From the NCBI GenBank assembly GCA_942493235.1, contig OW818676.1, positions 3,782,001 through 3,846,000 on the forward strand: DNA of 64,000 bases, given 5' to 3'. The stretch comes from ENR-C587 sp942493235. Its GTDB lineage: Bacteria > Bacteroidota > Ignavibacteria > Kapaibacteriales > UBA2268. The notes under the pieces are model-generated. The model saw only the letters and a list, made by a program, of their open reading frames with translations, did no database searches and had not been told where the DNA came from. Shown in pieces: positions 9,713 through 18,867 of this stretch (position 1 is its first letter; each line of letters starts with the position of its first letter). A program made the translations under genes and the position numbers.

Positions 9713-11638
9713 TTATTCGATAGTGATAATAATTGACCTATTTAAAAATCTGCCAACCGGAGTACTGTTATCATACTTATGAGGATTATTACCGGTTGTA
9801 ATTTTAATTGATTTACCTAAAGATTTAATATAATTTTCGGTATTCTGAGCTCTGTCTGATTCCAATTTCTGATTGCTCTGCTCCGAACCCAATGCGTCGG
9901 CACTTCCGAGAATCTTGATTGTAGAGCCAATAGGTAAAATGTTTACTAATTGAGTTAATAGCTCTTTATTTTCATCAGTTAATTTACTGCTGTTATAGTC
10001 AAATCTTAACAGTGCTTTAAAGTTTGCAAAGTCTAATTCAACAATTTCTTTTTTAATATTAGTAATATCAACGCTTTTTGCATCATCGGCTTTAAGTTCG
10101 CCGGCACTGATTCTGGAGCTAACTGTTATATTTTTAATATTCTCTGAAATACGTTTTTTAAAATTCAACAAATAAGAACCCGATTTTTGAATCACTATAT
10201 TAGTATCTATAAAATCAAAATATATATTCGCATTCGGATTATTTTCATAATTATTCAAACTGACAGCATAAGACACTTTACCGGATAATTCGGCATAATT
10301 CTGCTTAGAGACATATTCTTGAAGAAGGGCATTTTTCAGAGTGATGTCCACCCTTTGGTTTTCTGCTATACCTTCGGTAAATTCCTGATTAGTAGGATTT
10401 TTAGGGGCTAAATTCCATTTTGTCTCTATTTGAGAAGTATTCACTCCCAAATCGATAAAGATATTTCTAACATTTTCGGCACGTTGCTGAGCTAATGATA
10501 AGCCTTCGGGTTCGGTTACCGCTCCGGAAGTCGCCCCCTCTATTGTGATTTTAGAATTTGGTTTAGATTTGATAAGCTCCGCAATTCTAACTAAAGCATA
10601 TTTATGAGCAGATACGGAATTCATTTTATTTAAATCATTCAATTCAGGTTTAATCTTAGTATAAAATGAAGGCAGTTCAGCTGAATTTTGAGCAAAAAAT
10701 ACTGTATTAAGCAATGGCTGAGTAGCTATTAACTCATTACCGGTTGACAATTTATCGACACTTACATTCTCCATTCTGTAAACTAAGCTTGGCTTAGGCT
10801 TTTCGACAGGAATTACTTTAACAGGTTCTGGAGCCGGAGCAGGCGGAGCAAATTTAGGCTCATCAACGAATGAATATCTTAAGCCGAGACTTAATTTAAT
10901 ATCAAAATATTTCCAATTATCATAGGAAATGATATTTGTCATGTCGTAATCTAAAGAAATGCCTTGAGTAAAGGCAAGATTATTTCCGATTTTTAATTGA
11001 TTTTCAACCGCACCGTAAACGCCGAATAATATTCCGTTAGTTCCGGCAATATCAGCATCGGCTAATTTAAGGGTTCTGAATTTATCGCCGTTACTATTTT
11101 TAAAATACGCATTCTCGGGAGATACGATTTCTTCGGTTTGCTTAAATGTTTCTGTAATAGGAATAGCAGCATTTAAGCCCAATGCTAAAACTAAAGGACC
11201 ATTTATAAAATCTTTTAATAGCGTAGTTCTTATACCCGGAGATAAAAGCAAAAATCCAAGATTAGCTTCGATTTTATTCTCAGTTTTTACCAATATGGAT
11301 TCATTATTTAATGCGTCATATCCCAATTTAGCATCATCTTTGGTAAGGATACCGGTATTGCCGAAATAGGAAATACCAAAATCGAATAGTATTGATTTAG
11401 TTATGGGATATTCTAATCCTAATCCAGCCCAAATTCCAAGACCGGAGCCTTTGTCAAATTTTCCGCAATTAACTTTTTCAGTTAAATATGAGAAATTAGC
11501 AAAATGGAAAACTGGACCAATAGAGAATTTGGGATGAATCGCAAAATTCTCCGTTTTTTCAGTTACAGAGTTATCTTGAGCATTCAAATTTATAAATGCA
11601 ATAAAAAATACTGCAAAACAAAAAATCAGTTTTTTCAT
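9713..11638 (-). CDS. OmpA-family outer membrane protein with two OmpA-like domains
   Basis: The protein has 641 aa from ATG at 11638, with signal peptide MKKLIFCFAVFFIAFINLNA. Residues about 30-255 look like an outer-membrane barrel (alternating aromatic strands, 'LGLRYSFVDEP'). A proline-rich linker follows (PAPAPEPVKVIPVEKPKPS). The first OmpA-like domain (about 310-440) contains 'ITIEGATSGAV' and 'LSLAQQRAENVRNIF'. The second (about 535-641) contains 'LRFDYNSSKLTDENKELL' and 'ILGSADALGSE...SDRAQNTENYI', keeping the Asp and Arg expected to bind the peptidoglycan peptide. It probably links the outer membrane to peptidoglycan. Two OmpA-like domains in one chain are less common than one. It diverges from the FAD oxidase gene at 11729. 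Confidence 0.9.
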   Translation of the reverse strand: MKKLIFCFAVFFIAFINLNAQDNSVTEKTENFAIHPKFSIGPVFHFANFSYLTEKVNCGKFDKGSGLGIWAGLGLEYPITKSILFDFGISYFGNTGILTKDDAKLGYDALNNESILVKTENKIEANLGFLLLSPGIRTTLLKDFINGPLVLALGLNAAIPITETFKQTEEIVSPENAYFKNSNGDKFRTLKLADADIAGTNGILFGVYGAVENQLKIGNNLAFTQGISLDYDMTNIISYDNWKYFDIKLSLGLRYSFVDEPKFAPPAPAPEPVKVIPVEKPKPSLVYRMENVSVDKLSTGNELIATQPLLNTVFFAQNSAELPSFYTKIKPELNDLNKMNSVSAHKYALVRIAELIKSKPNSKITIEGATSGAVTEPEGLSLAQQRAENVRNIFIDLGVNTSQIETKWNLAPKNPTNQEFTEGIAENQRVDITLKNALLQEYVSKQNYAELSGKVSYAVSLNNYENNPNANIYFDFIDTNIVIQKSGSYLLNFKKRISENIKNITVSSRISAGELKADDAKSVDITNIKKEIVELDFANFKALLRFDYNSSKLTDENKELLTQLVNILPIGSTIKILGSADALGSEQSNQKLESDRAQNTENYIKSLGKSIKITTGNNPHKYDNSTPVGRFLNRSIIITIE

Positions 11639-11728
11639 ATAATTATTTGTTGTTATTTTAACATTCCAAAGAATGCAAAATACGAAATATTATTTAGTCT
11701 ATTATAAAAAAAATGTAAAGATTTAGCT

Positions 11729-13213
11729 ATGATTGAAAAAAAAGATCAAGATTTAATTGAACAATATACTATCGACGCATCAAATTATAAAGGGAATGCA
11801 GATATTGTTTATATACCCGAAAATTCAGATGAAGTAATTAAAATCTTATCTAATGCATCGCATTCAAATACTCCGGTTACTTTTTCTGGTGCCGGCACAG
11901 GCTTAACCGGTGGAAGAGTCGCAAATGCGGGAATAGTCTTATCATCTGAAAAATTTAATAAAATAGTGAATGTAGATATTGAAAATAAAACAATTACTGC
12001 ACAGCCTGCGGTTTTAGTCGGCGAAATCTCTGATATGCTTGATGAGTTGGGTTATATGTATCCTCCAAATCCGACCGAGAAAACCAGCTCTATCGGTGGC
12101 AATGTATCGACCAATGCTTCCGGCTCGAGAACTCTCAAATATGGAGCTACACGCGACTATGTTCAGCAATTGAAAATAATACTTTCTAATGGCGATAGAG
12201 TTAGCCTTAGCCGCTCAGACGAGGTCTTTAGTGGCGATTATATAGAGATTACAAGCCAATCCGGTAGAAAATATAGAGTTGCTAAACCTACATACAAAAT
12301 GCCCAATTTAAAGCATGCTGCCGGTTATTATTCAAAATCCGAAATGCAAGCAATCGACTTATTTATTGGTAGCGAGGGCACTCTTGGTTTTATTGAAGAA
12401 ATTACTTTACGATTTATTGAAAAACCGGAAAAAGTAATCGGAATAATTGTCTTTTTTGATAATAAGGATAAAGTATTTGATTATGTAGCAGCTCTGCAAG
12501 CTAATTTAGTGAAATTTAAAAATATATCTTATAAAGATGTTATTGAACCGGCTCCGAGGCTGATTGAATTTTTCGACTCAAATAGTCTGAAATTACTACG
12601 TGAGAAATACAATCAAATCGATGAATCCGCAATTGGTGCTATTTGGATAGAGCAAGAAATTGCTATCGAAAATGAAGATCAAATATTAGAGAATTGGTTC
12701 AACTTTATTAGCCAATATAGCAATTTAATTGACGACACTTGGACTGCCCTAAATGATTCTGAACATGAGAAATTTCGTGAATTCAGGCATACACTACCCG
12801 AAAAAGTATTTGAAATTATCACTCGTAATAATCAGCATAAAGTTGGCTTAGATACTGCTGTTCCCAATCCACACTTAAAAAAACAATATGAAATAATACT
12901 TGAAAAAGTTGCAAAATTTAAATTGGATAAAGTTATTTACGGACACATAGGCAATAATCATCTGCATGCGAATGTATTTTTCCGAAACGAAGCCGAACGC
13001 GAAAATGCTTATTTCTTCTATGATGAAGTAATAGCCGAAGTCTTAAAATTAGGTGGGACTGTCTCTGCCGAGCATGGAATTGGTAAACTAAAAGTGAAAT
13101 ACTTAAGGGAAATGTTCGGCGGTAGTGGTATTAATCAAATGCTTAATATAAAAAAAATAATAGATAAAGCAATGATTCTTAATATTGGAAATCTGATAGA
13201 GATTAAAGAGTAA
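11729..13213 (+). CDS. FAD-linked oxidase of the GlcD/D-lactate dehydrogenase family
   Basis: The protein has 494 aa, a normal length for the GlcD/Dld-2 family of 2-hydroxyacid dehydrogenases. The N-terminal FAD-binding (PCMH/BBE type) domain starts 'VYIPENSDEVIKIL' and has the flavin loop 'FSGAGTGLTGG' (about residues 55-65), then 'NPTEKTSSIGGNVSTNASGS'. The C-terminal FAD-oxidase domain has 'YGHIGNNHLHANVFF' and 'SAEHGIGKLK'. No [4Fe-4S] domain is present, so it is the flavin subunit type, oxidising lactate, glycolate or a similar 2-hydroxyacid and passing electrons to a partner or the quinone pool. The substrate cannot be told from the sequence. The ATG has an A-rich leader without a clear Shine-Dalgarno. 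Confidence 0.9.
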   Translation: MIEKKDQDLIEQYTIDASNYKGNADIVYIPENSDEVIKILSNASHSNTPVTFSGAGTGLTGGRVANAGIVLSSEKFNKIVNVDIENKTITAQPAVLVGEISDMLDELGYMYPPNPTEKTSSIGGNVSTNASGSRTLKYGATRDYVQQLKIILSNGDRVSLSRSDEVFSGDYIEITSQSGRKYRVAKPTYKMPNLKHAAGYYSKSEMQAIDLFIGSEGTLGFIEEITLRFIEKPEKVIGIIVFFDNKDKVFDYVAALQANLVKFKNISYKDVIEPAPRLIEFFDSNSLKLLREKYNQIDESAIGAIWIEQEIAIENEDQILENWFNFISQYSNLIDDTWTALNDSEHEKFREFRHTLPEKVFEIITRNNQHKVGLDTAVPNPHLKKQYEIILEKVAKFKLDKVIYGHIGNNHLHANVFFRNEAERENAYFFYDEVIAEVLKLGGTVSAEHGIGKLKVKYLREMFGGSGINQMLNIKKIIDKAMILNIGNLIEIKE

Positions 13214-13401
13214 TATTAATTATGGCTCTTCGCTATAATGTGTGAGTAGTATGGTGACTGGTGTTAAGATGTATGGAGAAATAGGGAAATAGAAAATGGA
13301 AATCGGGAAAATAAGAGAGTAGTCAACCCAACACTTCAGCGTGGGAATGTTGATAAAAGATTGGAACAGAAATAATAAACTATAGCAAAGTTTTACTCAA
13401 A

Positions 13402-14178
13402 TTAAAAAAATCCGCTTAATATAAAATTGATACTGACTATTATTAGAAAAACCGAGTAAAGCCGTTTAATTAGTTTCGATGGCATTGCGATAGTGATTTT
13501 TGCTCCGAGAAATGCCCCAAATAGCAGACCGAGAGCTAATAATCCGGCGGTCATTAAGTCCAAGCACCCTGCATTGTAGTATGTAATCACTCCGGGCAGT
13601 GCTACCGGTGGCAATAATGCGGCAAGTGAAGTGCCCATAGCTTTTTTTGTGTCATAATTCATTAATGAAACCATTATCGGAACCATTACTAAACCGCCAC
13701 CAACGCCGAATAGACCCGATAGCACTCCGGTCAATGTACCGAAAATCAGTAATAGAATCAGCGACATTTGCTTTTCATCTTTTTGTTTTGGTTTAGCATC
13801 TTCTTTCTTTATAAGACTAATCGGGTCAAGAAATCTCCAACTTACCCATAATAAGAAAATCCCATAGAGTATTTTCATAGTTTTAGGAGATAGAAACAGA
13901 GCCATATCTGCACCGAAAATTACTCCGAGAAATAAGCCTACTGCAAAAATGCAAGCTACCTTTATATCAATAAATCCTTTTTTGTAATATTGAATCACTG
14001 CAAATATTCCGACCGGCATCATTAATGCAGCTAGCGATGTACCGCTGGCTTGGGCAATAGTAAAATTAAAAACTAAGATTAGTGCAGGTACTATTATCAC
14101 TCCACCACCTATCCCGAACATCCCAGCTAAAATGCCACCTATTAATCCGATAAGCGAAACGATTAGTATTTTTTCCAA
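13402..14178 (-). CDS. TauE/SafE-family permease
   Basis: This is a small multi-pass inner-membrane protein, about 258 aa, with two homologous halves. Each has the family signature: 'GILAGMFGIGGGVIIVPALI' near the N-terminus and 'GVLSGLFGVGGGLVMVPIMV' mid-protein, each followed by 'GTSLAAL'. About eight membrane segments are visible. The family exports sulfite, sulfoacetate or related anions; the substrate here is unknown. No in-frame ATG precedes the first signature. TTG at 14178 follows an AGGAAG ribosome site and gives a sensible N-terminus (EKILIVSLIGLIGG); a TTG at 14196 is the alternative. Confidence 0.88.
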   Translation of the reverse strand: MEKILIVSLIGLIGGILAGMFGIGGGVIIVPALILVFNFTIAQASGTSLAALMMPVGIFAVIQYYKKGFIDIKVACIFAVGLFLGVIFGADMALFLSPKTMKILYGIFLLWVSWRFLDPISLIKKEDAKPKQKDEKQMSLILLLIFGTLTGVLSGLFGVGGGLVMVPIMVSLMNYDTKKAMGTSLAALLPPVALPGVITYYNAGCLDLMTAGLLALGLLFGAFLGAKITIAMPSKLIKRLYSVFLIIVSINFILSGFF

Positions 14179-14326
14179 TCTACTTCCTGATAACAATTAT
14201 AAATATTATAAAATACAAAACTAAAGAAATTAAAGCTAATTGGCAAATTATGCTCTATAGTTAATTTTAAGTTGAAAGTTCATAAAGTTATAAAGTTAAA
14301 AGTTGCAATTTGGAAATAGGAAATAG

Positions 14327-14361
14327 GAATTGGGAATTGGGAATTGGGAATTGGGAATTGG
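14327..14361. repeat. GGGAATT heptamer tandem run
   Basis: About five near-perfect copies of the heptamer GGGAATT follow GGAAATA units. The same purine-rich style occurs near 9340, 9590, 13285, 23600 and 56670, and on the opposite strand near 28350-28410, so it is part of a dispersed composite repeat. Confidence 0.8.
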
Positions 14362-14862
14362 TTTTTATCTTACAACGGCGTTAGAAGTTGAATATTGGTA
14401 GAATAAAGTGGGGATATGCTCGCCTCCTTGCTATGCTCTGCGTAGTAAGGCTGGAGGCTGGGCTGGGAAGTAGGAAGTTTGGGTGAAATAAGTTTCTTAC
14501 TTGCAACATCGTTAGATGTTGAATATTGGTAGAATAAAGTGGAAATATACTCCCATAGATATGGCATATCAAATTCCCAATTACACAACATTCAGTCCCT
14601 ATCCCCTATCCCCGACCCCCAACCCCCTAACAGAGTTAAGATATATTTTCAGTACATATTAATCACCAATATTTGATGTCAAGCAGTTATCTCTATATTT
14701 TCAACTTTTGTTCACCCAAATAAAATAGCGAAGAACCAAAAATGATTTATTCCGCAGGCATAGACCAATACAAATTGATATACATTTTTTATGAATTGTT
14801 AAAAAAATTACTATTTCAGAATTAATACTATTCAATCCTTATAAACTTGTGAAAATATTTCG

Positions 14863-14870
14863 TAAGTTTG
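14863..14870 (+). promoter_or_regulatory. Candidate Bacteroidota-type -7 element
   Basis: TAAGTTTG fits the -7 consensus TAnnTTTG used by the Bacteroidota primary sigma factor and lies 12-30 bp before the candidate ATGs of the amidase gene. No good -33 TTTG is visible at the right spacing, so the call is weak. Confidence 0.25.
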
Positions 14871-14882
14871 TATTTTTTATCA

Positions 14883-16145
14883 ATGTATAAAATGATTTTT
14901 ATGGGCAAATATATACTCTTATTATTGTTATTATTGTTTTTTGTGTTCAGTTCTAATATCGAAGCCAAAGAAAAATATTTGGAAGTAACCTGCAAAGATG
15001 GTGACGGCGTTTATTTACTGCTTCAGAAATTCAAATTGCCTCAAGACGATTATTATTTCAACAGATTTTTAGAACTTAATCCAAAAAAATATTCAAAAAA
15101 AAATGATTTATTTAAGGGACTGCGTTATAAATTGCCCATTAGAATAAAAAAGTATAATTCCAAAAGTATAAAGAGCACTCTGGGGTTTGATGCGACTTCT
15201 TCAAAAGAAATCCAAAAATATAACGAAAAGTTGTTCAGTTTAGGATTAATTAAATCGGATTTTAAAATCTCGAAATTATTACATGTCCCAGATAAATATT
15301 TTATAAATATTACAGAGCCTGACCCTGCTCCGGTTATAAAAAAAACAGAAAAAAAGGTTGATAAAAAAACCAAAATCGAAGACTCCGGTAAAAAATCTCA
15401 TAGCTCCGGTATATCAAAGTACAAATTAGATTCTAAAATTCTCGGCGGTACTATCCAGCCGGTGGACAAAGTATTAGATAATCATATCTTTTATTTATCA
15501 AGCGGTCATGGCGGACCGGATCCGGGAGCTATCGGCACCAAAGACGGCAAAGAATTATGTGAAGACGAGTATGCTTACGATGTATCGCTTAGATTAGCAA
15601 AAAACCTAATTGAGCATGGGGCTACGGTATATATGATTGTAGTCGATCCAAATGACGGCATTAGAGATGAACAATGCATGGCATGCGACAATGATGAATA
15701 CTATGCCGGTAACGACACTATAAGTATTGTTCAAAATACAAGATTGCTGAAAAGGAGCGAGATTATCAATAAACTCTACGAAAAGCATAAAAAATCAGCT
15801 AAATCGCAGACTGCATTGATGATTCACGTCGATTCGCGTTATGAAGACAAAAGAATTGATATTTTCTTCTACTATAAAGAAGGTCATCAAGAAGGAAAAA
15901 AAATCGCAAATACACTATTTACTACTATTAAAGAAAAATATCAGATTAACCAGCCCGGCAGAGGATATTACGGTTCTATTACCAGCAGGGGACTATTGGA
16001 ATTAAGAAAAACAATTCCAAATAGCGTCTATATAGAGTTAGGTAATATTCAGAATCCGAACGATCAGGTGCGGTTAATTGACCCGAATAACAGGCAAGCA
16101 ATTGCGAATTGGTTATATTCAGGTCTTTTTAAAGCCGTGAAATAG
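14883..16145 (+). CDS. N-acetylmuramoyl-L-alanine amidase (Amidase_3)
   Basis: This is a secreted peptidoglycan hydrolase of about 420 aa. Three in-frame ATGs (14883, 14892, 14901) are possible; the last gives the cleanest signal peptide (MGKYILLLLLLLFFVFSS). Residues after the signal form a region with a LysM-like look ('DGDGVYLLLQKFKLP', 'NDLFKGLRYKLPI'), then a Lys-rich linker. The C-terminal zinc amidase domain shows the expected ligands: 'LSSGHGGPDPGAIG' (first His), 'CEDEYAYDVSLRLA' (Glu), 'ALMIHVDS' (second His) and 'NSVYIELGNIQNPND' (catalytic Glu). It cleaves the MurNAc-L-Ala bond in cell separation or remodelling. It stands alone and is probably cellular, not part of the phage module that follows on the other strand. 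Confidence 0.9.
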   Translation: MYKMIFMGKYILLLLLLLFFVFSSNIEAKEKYLEVTCKDGDGVYLLLQKFKLPQDDYYFNRFLELNPKKYSKKNDLFKGLRYKLPIRIKKYNSKSIKSTLGFDATSSKEIQKYNEKLFSLGLIKSDFKISKLLHVPDKYFINITEPDPAPVIKKTEKKVDKKTKIEDSGKKSHSSGISKYKLDSKILGGTIQPVDKVLDNHIFYLSSGHGGPDPGAIGTKDGKELCEDEYAYDVSLRLAKNLIEHGATVYMIVVDPNDGIRDEQCMACDNDEYYAGNDTISIVQNTRLLKRSEIINKLYEKHKKSAKSQTALMIHVDSRYEDKRIDIFFYYKEGHQEGKKIANTLFTTIKEKYQINQPGRGYYGSITSRGLLELRKTIPNSVYIELGNIQNPNDQVRLIDPNNRQAIANWLYSGLFKAVK

Positions 16146-16493
16146 ATTTCCCAATAAATAAAACATTTCAACTAAATAGGTTCTCATATCATTTTATGAT
16201 TCTTAGTTAAGTTTTATTTTTTGCTTTCAAACCATATAACGCTATTGCATAAGTCCAAATTATTTACTTACTGTTAATTCTTCAAACATCTAAGAGCTTA
16301 TCAACCCTACGTTTAAGATTCTGTTTGAAAACTATAAGATTACTGTTTTAGTGATATTAAAATTTCTCATAGTCCTTGTTTCCCCACGCAGAATAGGCTG
16401 TGTAAAAACCTTTGATTGCTACAGTTTTTTCAACAAAAACAAGTACTCAAAGTCTCTGATGAGGTTGTTTAAAAAGTAAAAACATTTCAAAAT

Positions 16494-16573
16494 CGTCATT
16501 CTGAGTGTAACGAAGAATCCAGAGTTATCAACAAGTTAGCATTATCTGGATTCTTCAATTCGTTCAGAATGAT
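16494..16573. repeat. CATTCTGA/GAAGAATCC dispersed inverted repeat
   Basis: CGTCATTCTGAG..GAAGAATCC is mirrored by GGATTCTTC..TCAGAATGAT. Related copies are at 47854-47932, 56792-56870 and, truncated, 35911-35971. Confidence 0.85.
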
Positions 16574-16705
16574 AATTTTTTAGACATGCCACTTGAATGG
16601 TGTTGGGAATAATATTTGCCGTCTTGTGGCAGTTTTTACACAGCCTCTCAAGCGTGGGGTTGAATTGAGGAGTGCAGATATTAGTAACAGCTATTAAGTA
16701 TATAT

Positions 16706-16731
16706 CAACCTGACGGTTAACCGTCAGGTTG
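16706..16731. repeat. Perfect 26-bp palindrome, copy 2
   Basis: CAACCTGACGGTT followed by its exact reverse complement AACCGTCAGGTTG gives 26 bp of perfect dyad symmetry with no loop. A copy with one mismatch is at 5034-5059. Perfect symmetry over this length suggests a binding site for a dimeric protein or a repeat core. Confidence 0.85.
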
Positions 16732-16797
16732 TATTTCATAAACATTGAGTAATTTGAATGATTACACTGATTAATTAGCATGGGGTTTGAGTTACCA

Positions 16798-17934
16798 TCA
16801 TATTACTTCTATCTCGTCTTCATTGAATCCGTAAGCATTCTGCCAGTATTTTTTGGTTAGTACAATTCTATCTGTAGATATTAATTTAGTGTCTCGCTCA
16901 AGTCTTTGTGTATTGTCCGAATCATTAAGTATAATTTGGAATTTCGGATAATTACCACCAAAGTTAATACTTACTATATACTGAATTATCTTATTAATAG
17001 AGTTCTCAACCAATTTAATATCACTTTGAATAACCTCACGTCTCACTTTATAATGTGTCTGCGAAGCAGCATAAGAGCCCCCATCTAATTCGGTTGTAAG
17101 TGTCTGTGATAGTATTGCTTTCGATATTTCACTATTGCAATATTTGATTAATTCTTTATACAGTTCTACAGAAGTACTTCTTACTGCTTCGTGCAGGCTA
17201 ATATTAATATCGGCAGGTGCTACTATCACCGAGTCTTCGGTCATCTGAGCAAGAGCATAAGCCAATCGTTCGGCTTCTTCGTTTGTGCTACCGCGAGTAT
17301 ATTGCCCCATCAGTATTGGCATTCCGTATTTCTCGCAGAAATTCACCCAATTCTTTACGCCTGTATTTTTGAATACAACAGACCAATAGCACTTTGCCAG
17401 TAATGAATGCCCGTAAGGGTTCATATATCCAGAAGCATTTCTCGGGCAGACAAATTTATACTCAGGTGGTTTAATTGCTTGATTGAATTTGTCGCCTCTA
17501 AATATTAAAGCTCCTTCGTTATCGAAATAGAACCACTCCTGAGGTTTAGCACAGATTTTGACCGGTACGAATATTTTTTCTTTTGCACCGATATAGTCCC
17601 ATACGATTTCAATCGGTTGCCAACCGTACAGAGTAGCGTCTAATATGTCACTAACAATATTCTGCACATCTAATGTTTCAAATATCCGTTCTATTTGCTT
17701 TTTGACAAATTCTGAACTTTCGGCTTGAACAATTCGGTAATTCAAACTCAATACTCCGCTTTTTCGAGACTGCACACAGCTCCACAAGTGGGCATCTTGC
17801 AGTAATTCCCGATAAGCTTCTATGCTTTTTCCTGTCTTTCTCAGTACGGAATCAGGATTTGGCAAAACAGAAAATAGTTTTGTATAATCTCTGCGTTTTG
17901 CCATTTCCTTAGTTAATATATTTTTGTTGTCCAT
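16798..17934 (-). CDS. Phage portal protein, DUF935 (Mu gp29-like)
   Basis: The protein has about 378 aa from ATG at 17934, chosen because AAAGGA lies 6-8 bases upstream; the open frame reaches back to 17988. It shows DUF935/Mu gp29 features: an N-terminal 'YRELLQDAHLWSCVQSRKSGVLSL', 'ATLYGWQPIEIVWDY', 'PYGHSLLAKCYW', and 'KNWVNFCEKYGMPILMGQY'. In Mu the dodecameric portal forms the DNA gate of the head and docks the terminase. At 378 aa it is shorter than the roughly 500 aa usual for the family, with most of the loss at the C-terminus. It is the last gene of a same-strand module but lacks the terminase and minor head gene normally adjacent. Confidence 0.82.
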   Translation of the reverse strand: MDNKNILTKEMAKRRDYTKLFSVLPNPDSVLRKTGKSIEAYRELLQDAHLWSCVQSRKSGVLSLNYRIVQAESSEFVKKQIERIFETLDVQNIVSDILDATLYGWQPIEIVWDYIGAKEKIFVPVKICAKPQEWFYFDNEGALIFRGDKFNQAIKPPEYKFVCPRNASGYMNPYGHSLLAKCYWSVVFKNTGVKNWVNFCEKYGMPILMGQYTRGSTNEEAERLAYALAQMTEDSVIVAPADINISLHEAVRSTSVELYKELIKYCNSEISKAILSQTLTTELDGGSYAASQTHYKVRREVIQSDIKLVENSINKIIQYIVSINFGGNYPKFQIILNDSDNTQRLERDTKLISTDRIVLTKKYWQNAYGFNEDEIEVI

Positions 17935-17947
17935 AAATTTTCCTTTA

Positions 17948-18397
17948 TTATTTTGTAAACCTACCAAGTAAATACCCGCCAAATACACTGATAATGCTTA
18001 GTGCCGGCTTATGCCACCATATTTCATTTACTTTTTGCGAACTGGTAACAAAAGTTCTTTCCTTGATTACAGTGTCTTGCTCAGAACAAATATTTAGGCT
18101 AAAAGTATTCTCCGGGAAGTCAAAGCTTGCCTTGACTGTATCGCGTACTATCACAGTATCTATATAAGCGGTAAATGGTTTAGTTTCGATAATAGTGTCG
18201 GTTCTGTATTCCAGCTTTGTCTTATACTTAGTGATTATCAGAGGTTTGGACTGCTTTATTTCGTAGATTGTATCTCTAAATTGAACTTTATTTTCAATTA
18301 TTTGAGTACAATTTCCCCATAGATAATAATGAATCACAACTCCAATTATCATTCCAAGCATTATACTTGTTATATATTTATAAATGTTAGTCTGCAT
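17948..18397 (-). CDS. Small phage membrane protein, possibly spanin-like
   Basis: The protein has 149 aa with a membrane helix at the N-terminus (SIMLGMIIGVVIHYYLW) and a second near the C-terminus (ALSIISVFGGYLLGRF). The middle is rich in Thr/Asp/Val repeats ('YRTDTIIETK', 'VIVRDTVK'), a pattern common in small unassigned proteins of Bacteroidota phages. Position 13 bp before the portal gene, in a module with holin-like and hydrolase genes, suggests a lysis accessory or virion membrane role. This is inference; no family was recognised with certainty. Confidence 0.7.
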   Translation of the reverse strand: MQTNIYKYITSIMLGMIIGVVIHYYLWGNCTQIIENKVQFRDTIYEIKQSKPLIITKYKTKLEYRTDTIIETKPFTAYIDTVIVRDTVKASFDFPENTFSLNICSEQDTVIKERTFVTSSQKVNEIWWHKPALSIISVFGGYLLGRFTK

Positions 18398-18427
18398 ATT
18401 TTTTTTATTAATCAGTTTGTAAATTAA

Positions 18428-18865
18428 TTATTCATAAACATAAAATATTGTAAAGCTCAAATTCTTTGGTTCTGCATTTACGTTATTTACTACTAAAGCA
18501 ATCATATCGCCGGATTTGATTTCATCACTGTCTGCTGTAGTTGCTCCGACAGAATCATCTACCGGAATATTCGAGTAATTCAATATCGGGTTTTCATTGC
18601 ACTTTAACGATACATTGGCAGTGCCCCCACTGTTTAATCTATATTTAGCCGAAATAATTATTATATTTTTACCCTCCGGTGCTAATGCAAATATCGGGCA
18701 GATATAGTTTGTGTCGCTGTCGGCAATCAATACTTCACCGTTTACAGTCCAAGTGTATGACTGAATAATATAATTACTCATCAAATCTTTCTGCTTACTG
18801 ATGTCGCCACTGATTTCTCCCCACTTAGCAGTAGAATTTACTTTAGGCAATGTCGAATATGGCAT
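18428..18865 (-). CDS. Phage module protein of unknown function
   Basis: The protein has about 145 aa starting at ATG 18865. AAGGAG sits 6 bases upstream, overlapping the stop of the preceding gene, so the two are probably translationally coupled. It is all-beta in character ('SYTWTVNGEVLIADSDTNY', 'SLKCNENPILNYSNIPV', 'DEIKSGDMIALVVNN') with no signal peptide. A virion fibre, decoration or adaptor protein is possible, but I do not recognise a family. Confidence 0.75.
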   Translation of the reverse strand: MPYSTLPKVNSTAKWGEISGDISKQKDLMSNYIIQSYTWTVNGEVLIADSDTNYICPIFALAPEGKNIIIISAKYRLNSGGTANVSLKCNENPILNYSNIPVDDSVGATTADSDEIKSGDMIALVVNNVNAEPKNLSFTIFYVYE

Positions 18866-18867
18866 TT

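Larger units (their letters stand above)
14179..14882. other. Intergenic repeats upstream of the amidase
   Basis: This gap of about 700 bp has no supported gene. It holds a GGGAATT tandem run (14327-14361), two CAACATC/CAACGGC..GTTG hairpin motifs (near 14372 and 14503), a 'CTACGCAGAGCGTAG'-type hairpin (near 14430-14462, CTATGCTCTGCGTAGTAAGG), and a pyrimidine-rich run near 14595-14630. Two overlapping short frames at 14370-14591 are repeat-derived. Confidence 0.7.
16146..16797. other. Intergenic composite repeat bordering the phage module
   Basis: This 652-bp gap has no supported gene. From about 16245 to 16330 it resembles the left part of the 134-bp element at 19264-19397 (shared 'AAGTCCAAA', 'TCAAACATCTAAG', 'GCTTATCAACCCTACG'). 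It then carries CCCCACG-type motifs (near 16390 and 16655), an inverted repeat built from CATTCTGA/TCAGAATG (16494-16573) and a perfect 26-bp palindrome (16706-16731). The blocks resemble those at 4900-5060 and 47770-48110. Confidence 0.7.

Noticed and set aside
14370..14591. Two overlapping minus-strand frames of 63-73 codons
   Set aside because: They consist of the intergenic hairpin and purine-run repeats; similar peptides appear from repeat copies elsewhere.
14883..16145. Amidase as part of the neighbouring phage module
   Set aside because: It is on the opposite strand, separated by 650 bp of repeats, and has the layout of a cellular Amidase_3 enzyme.
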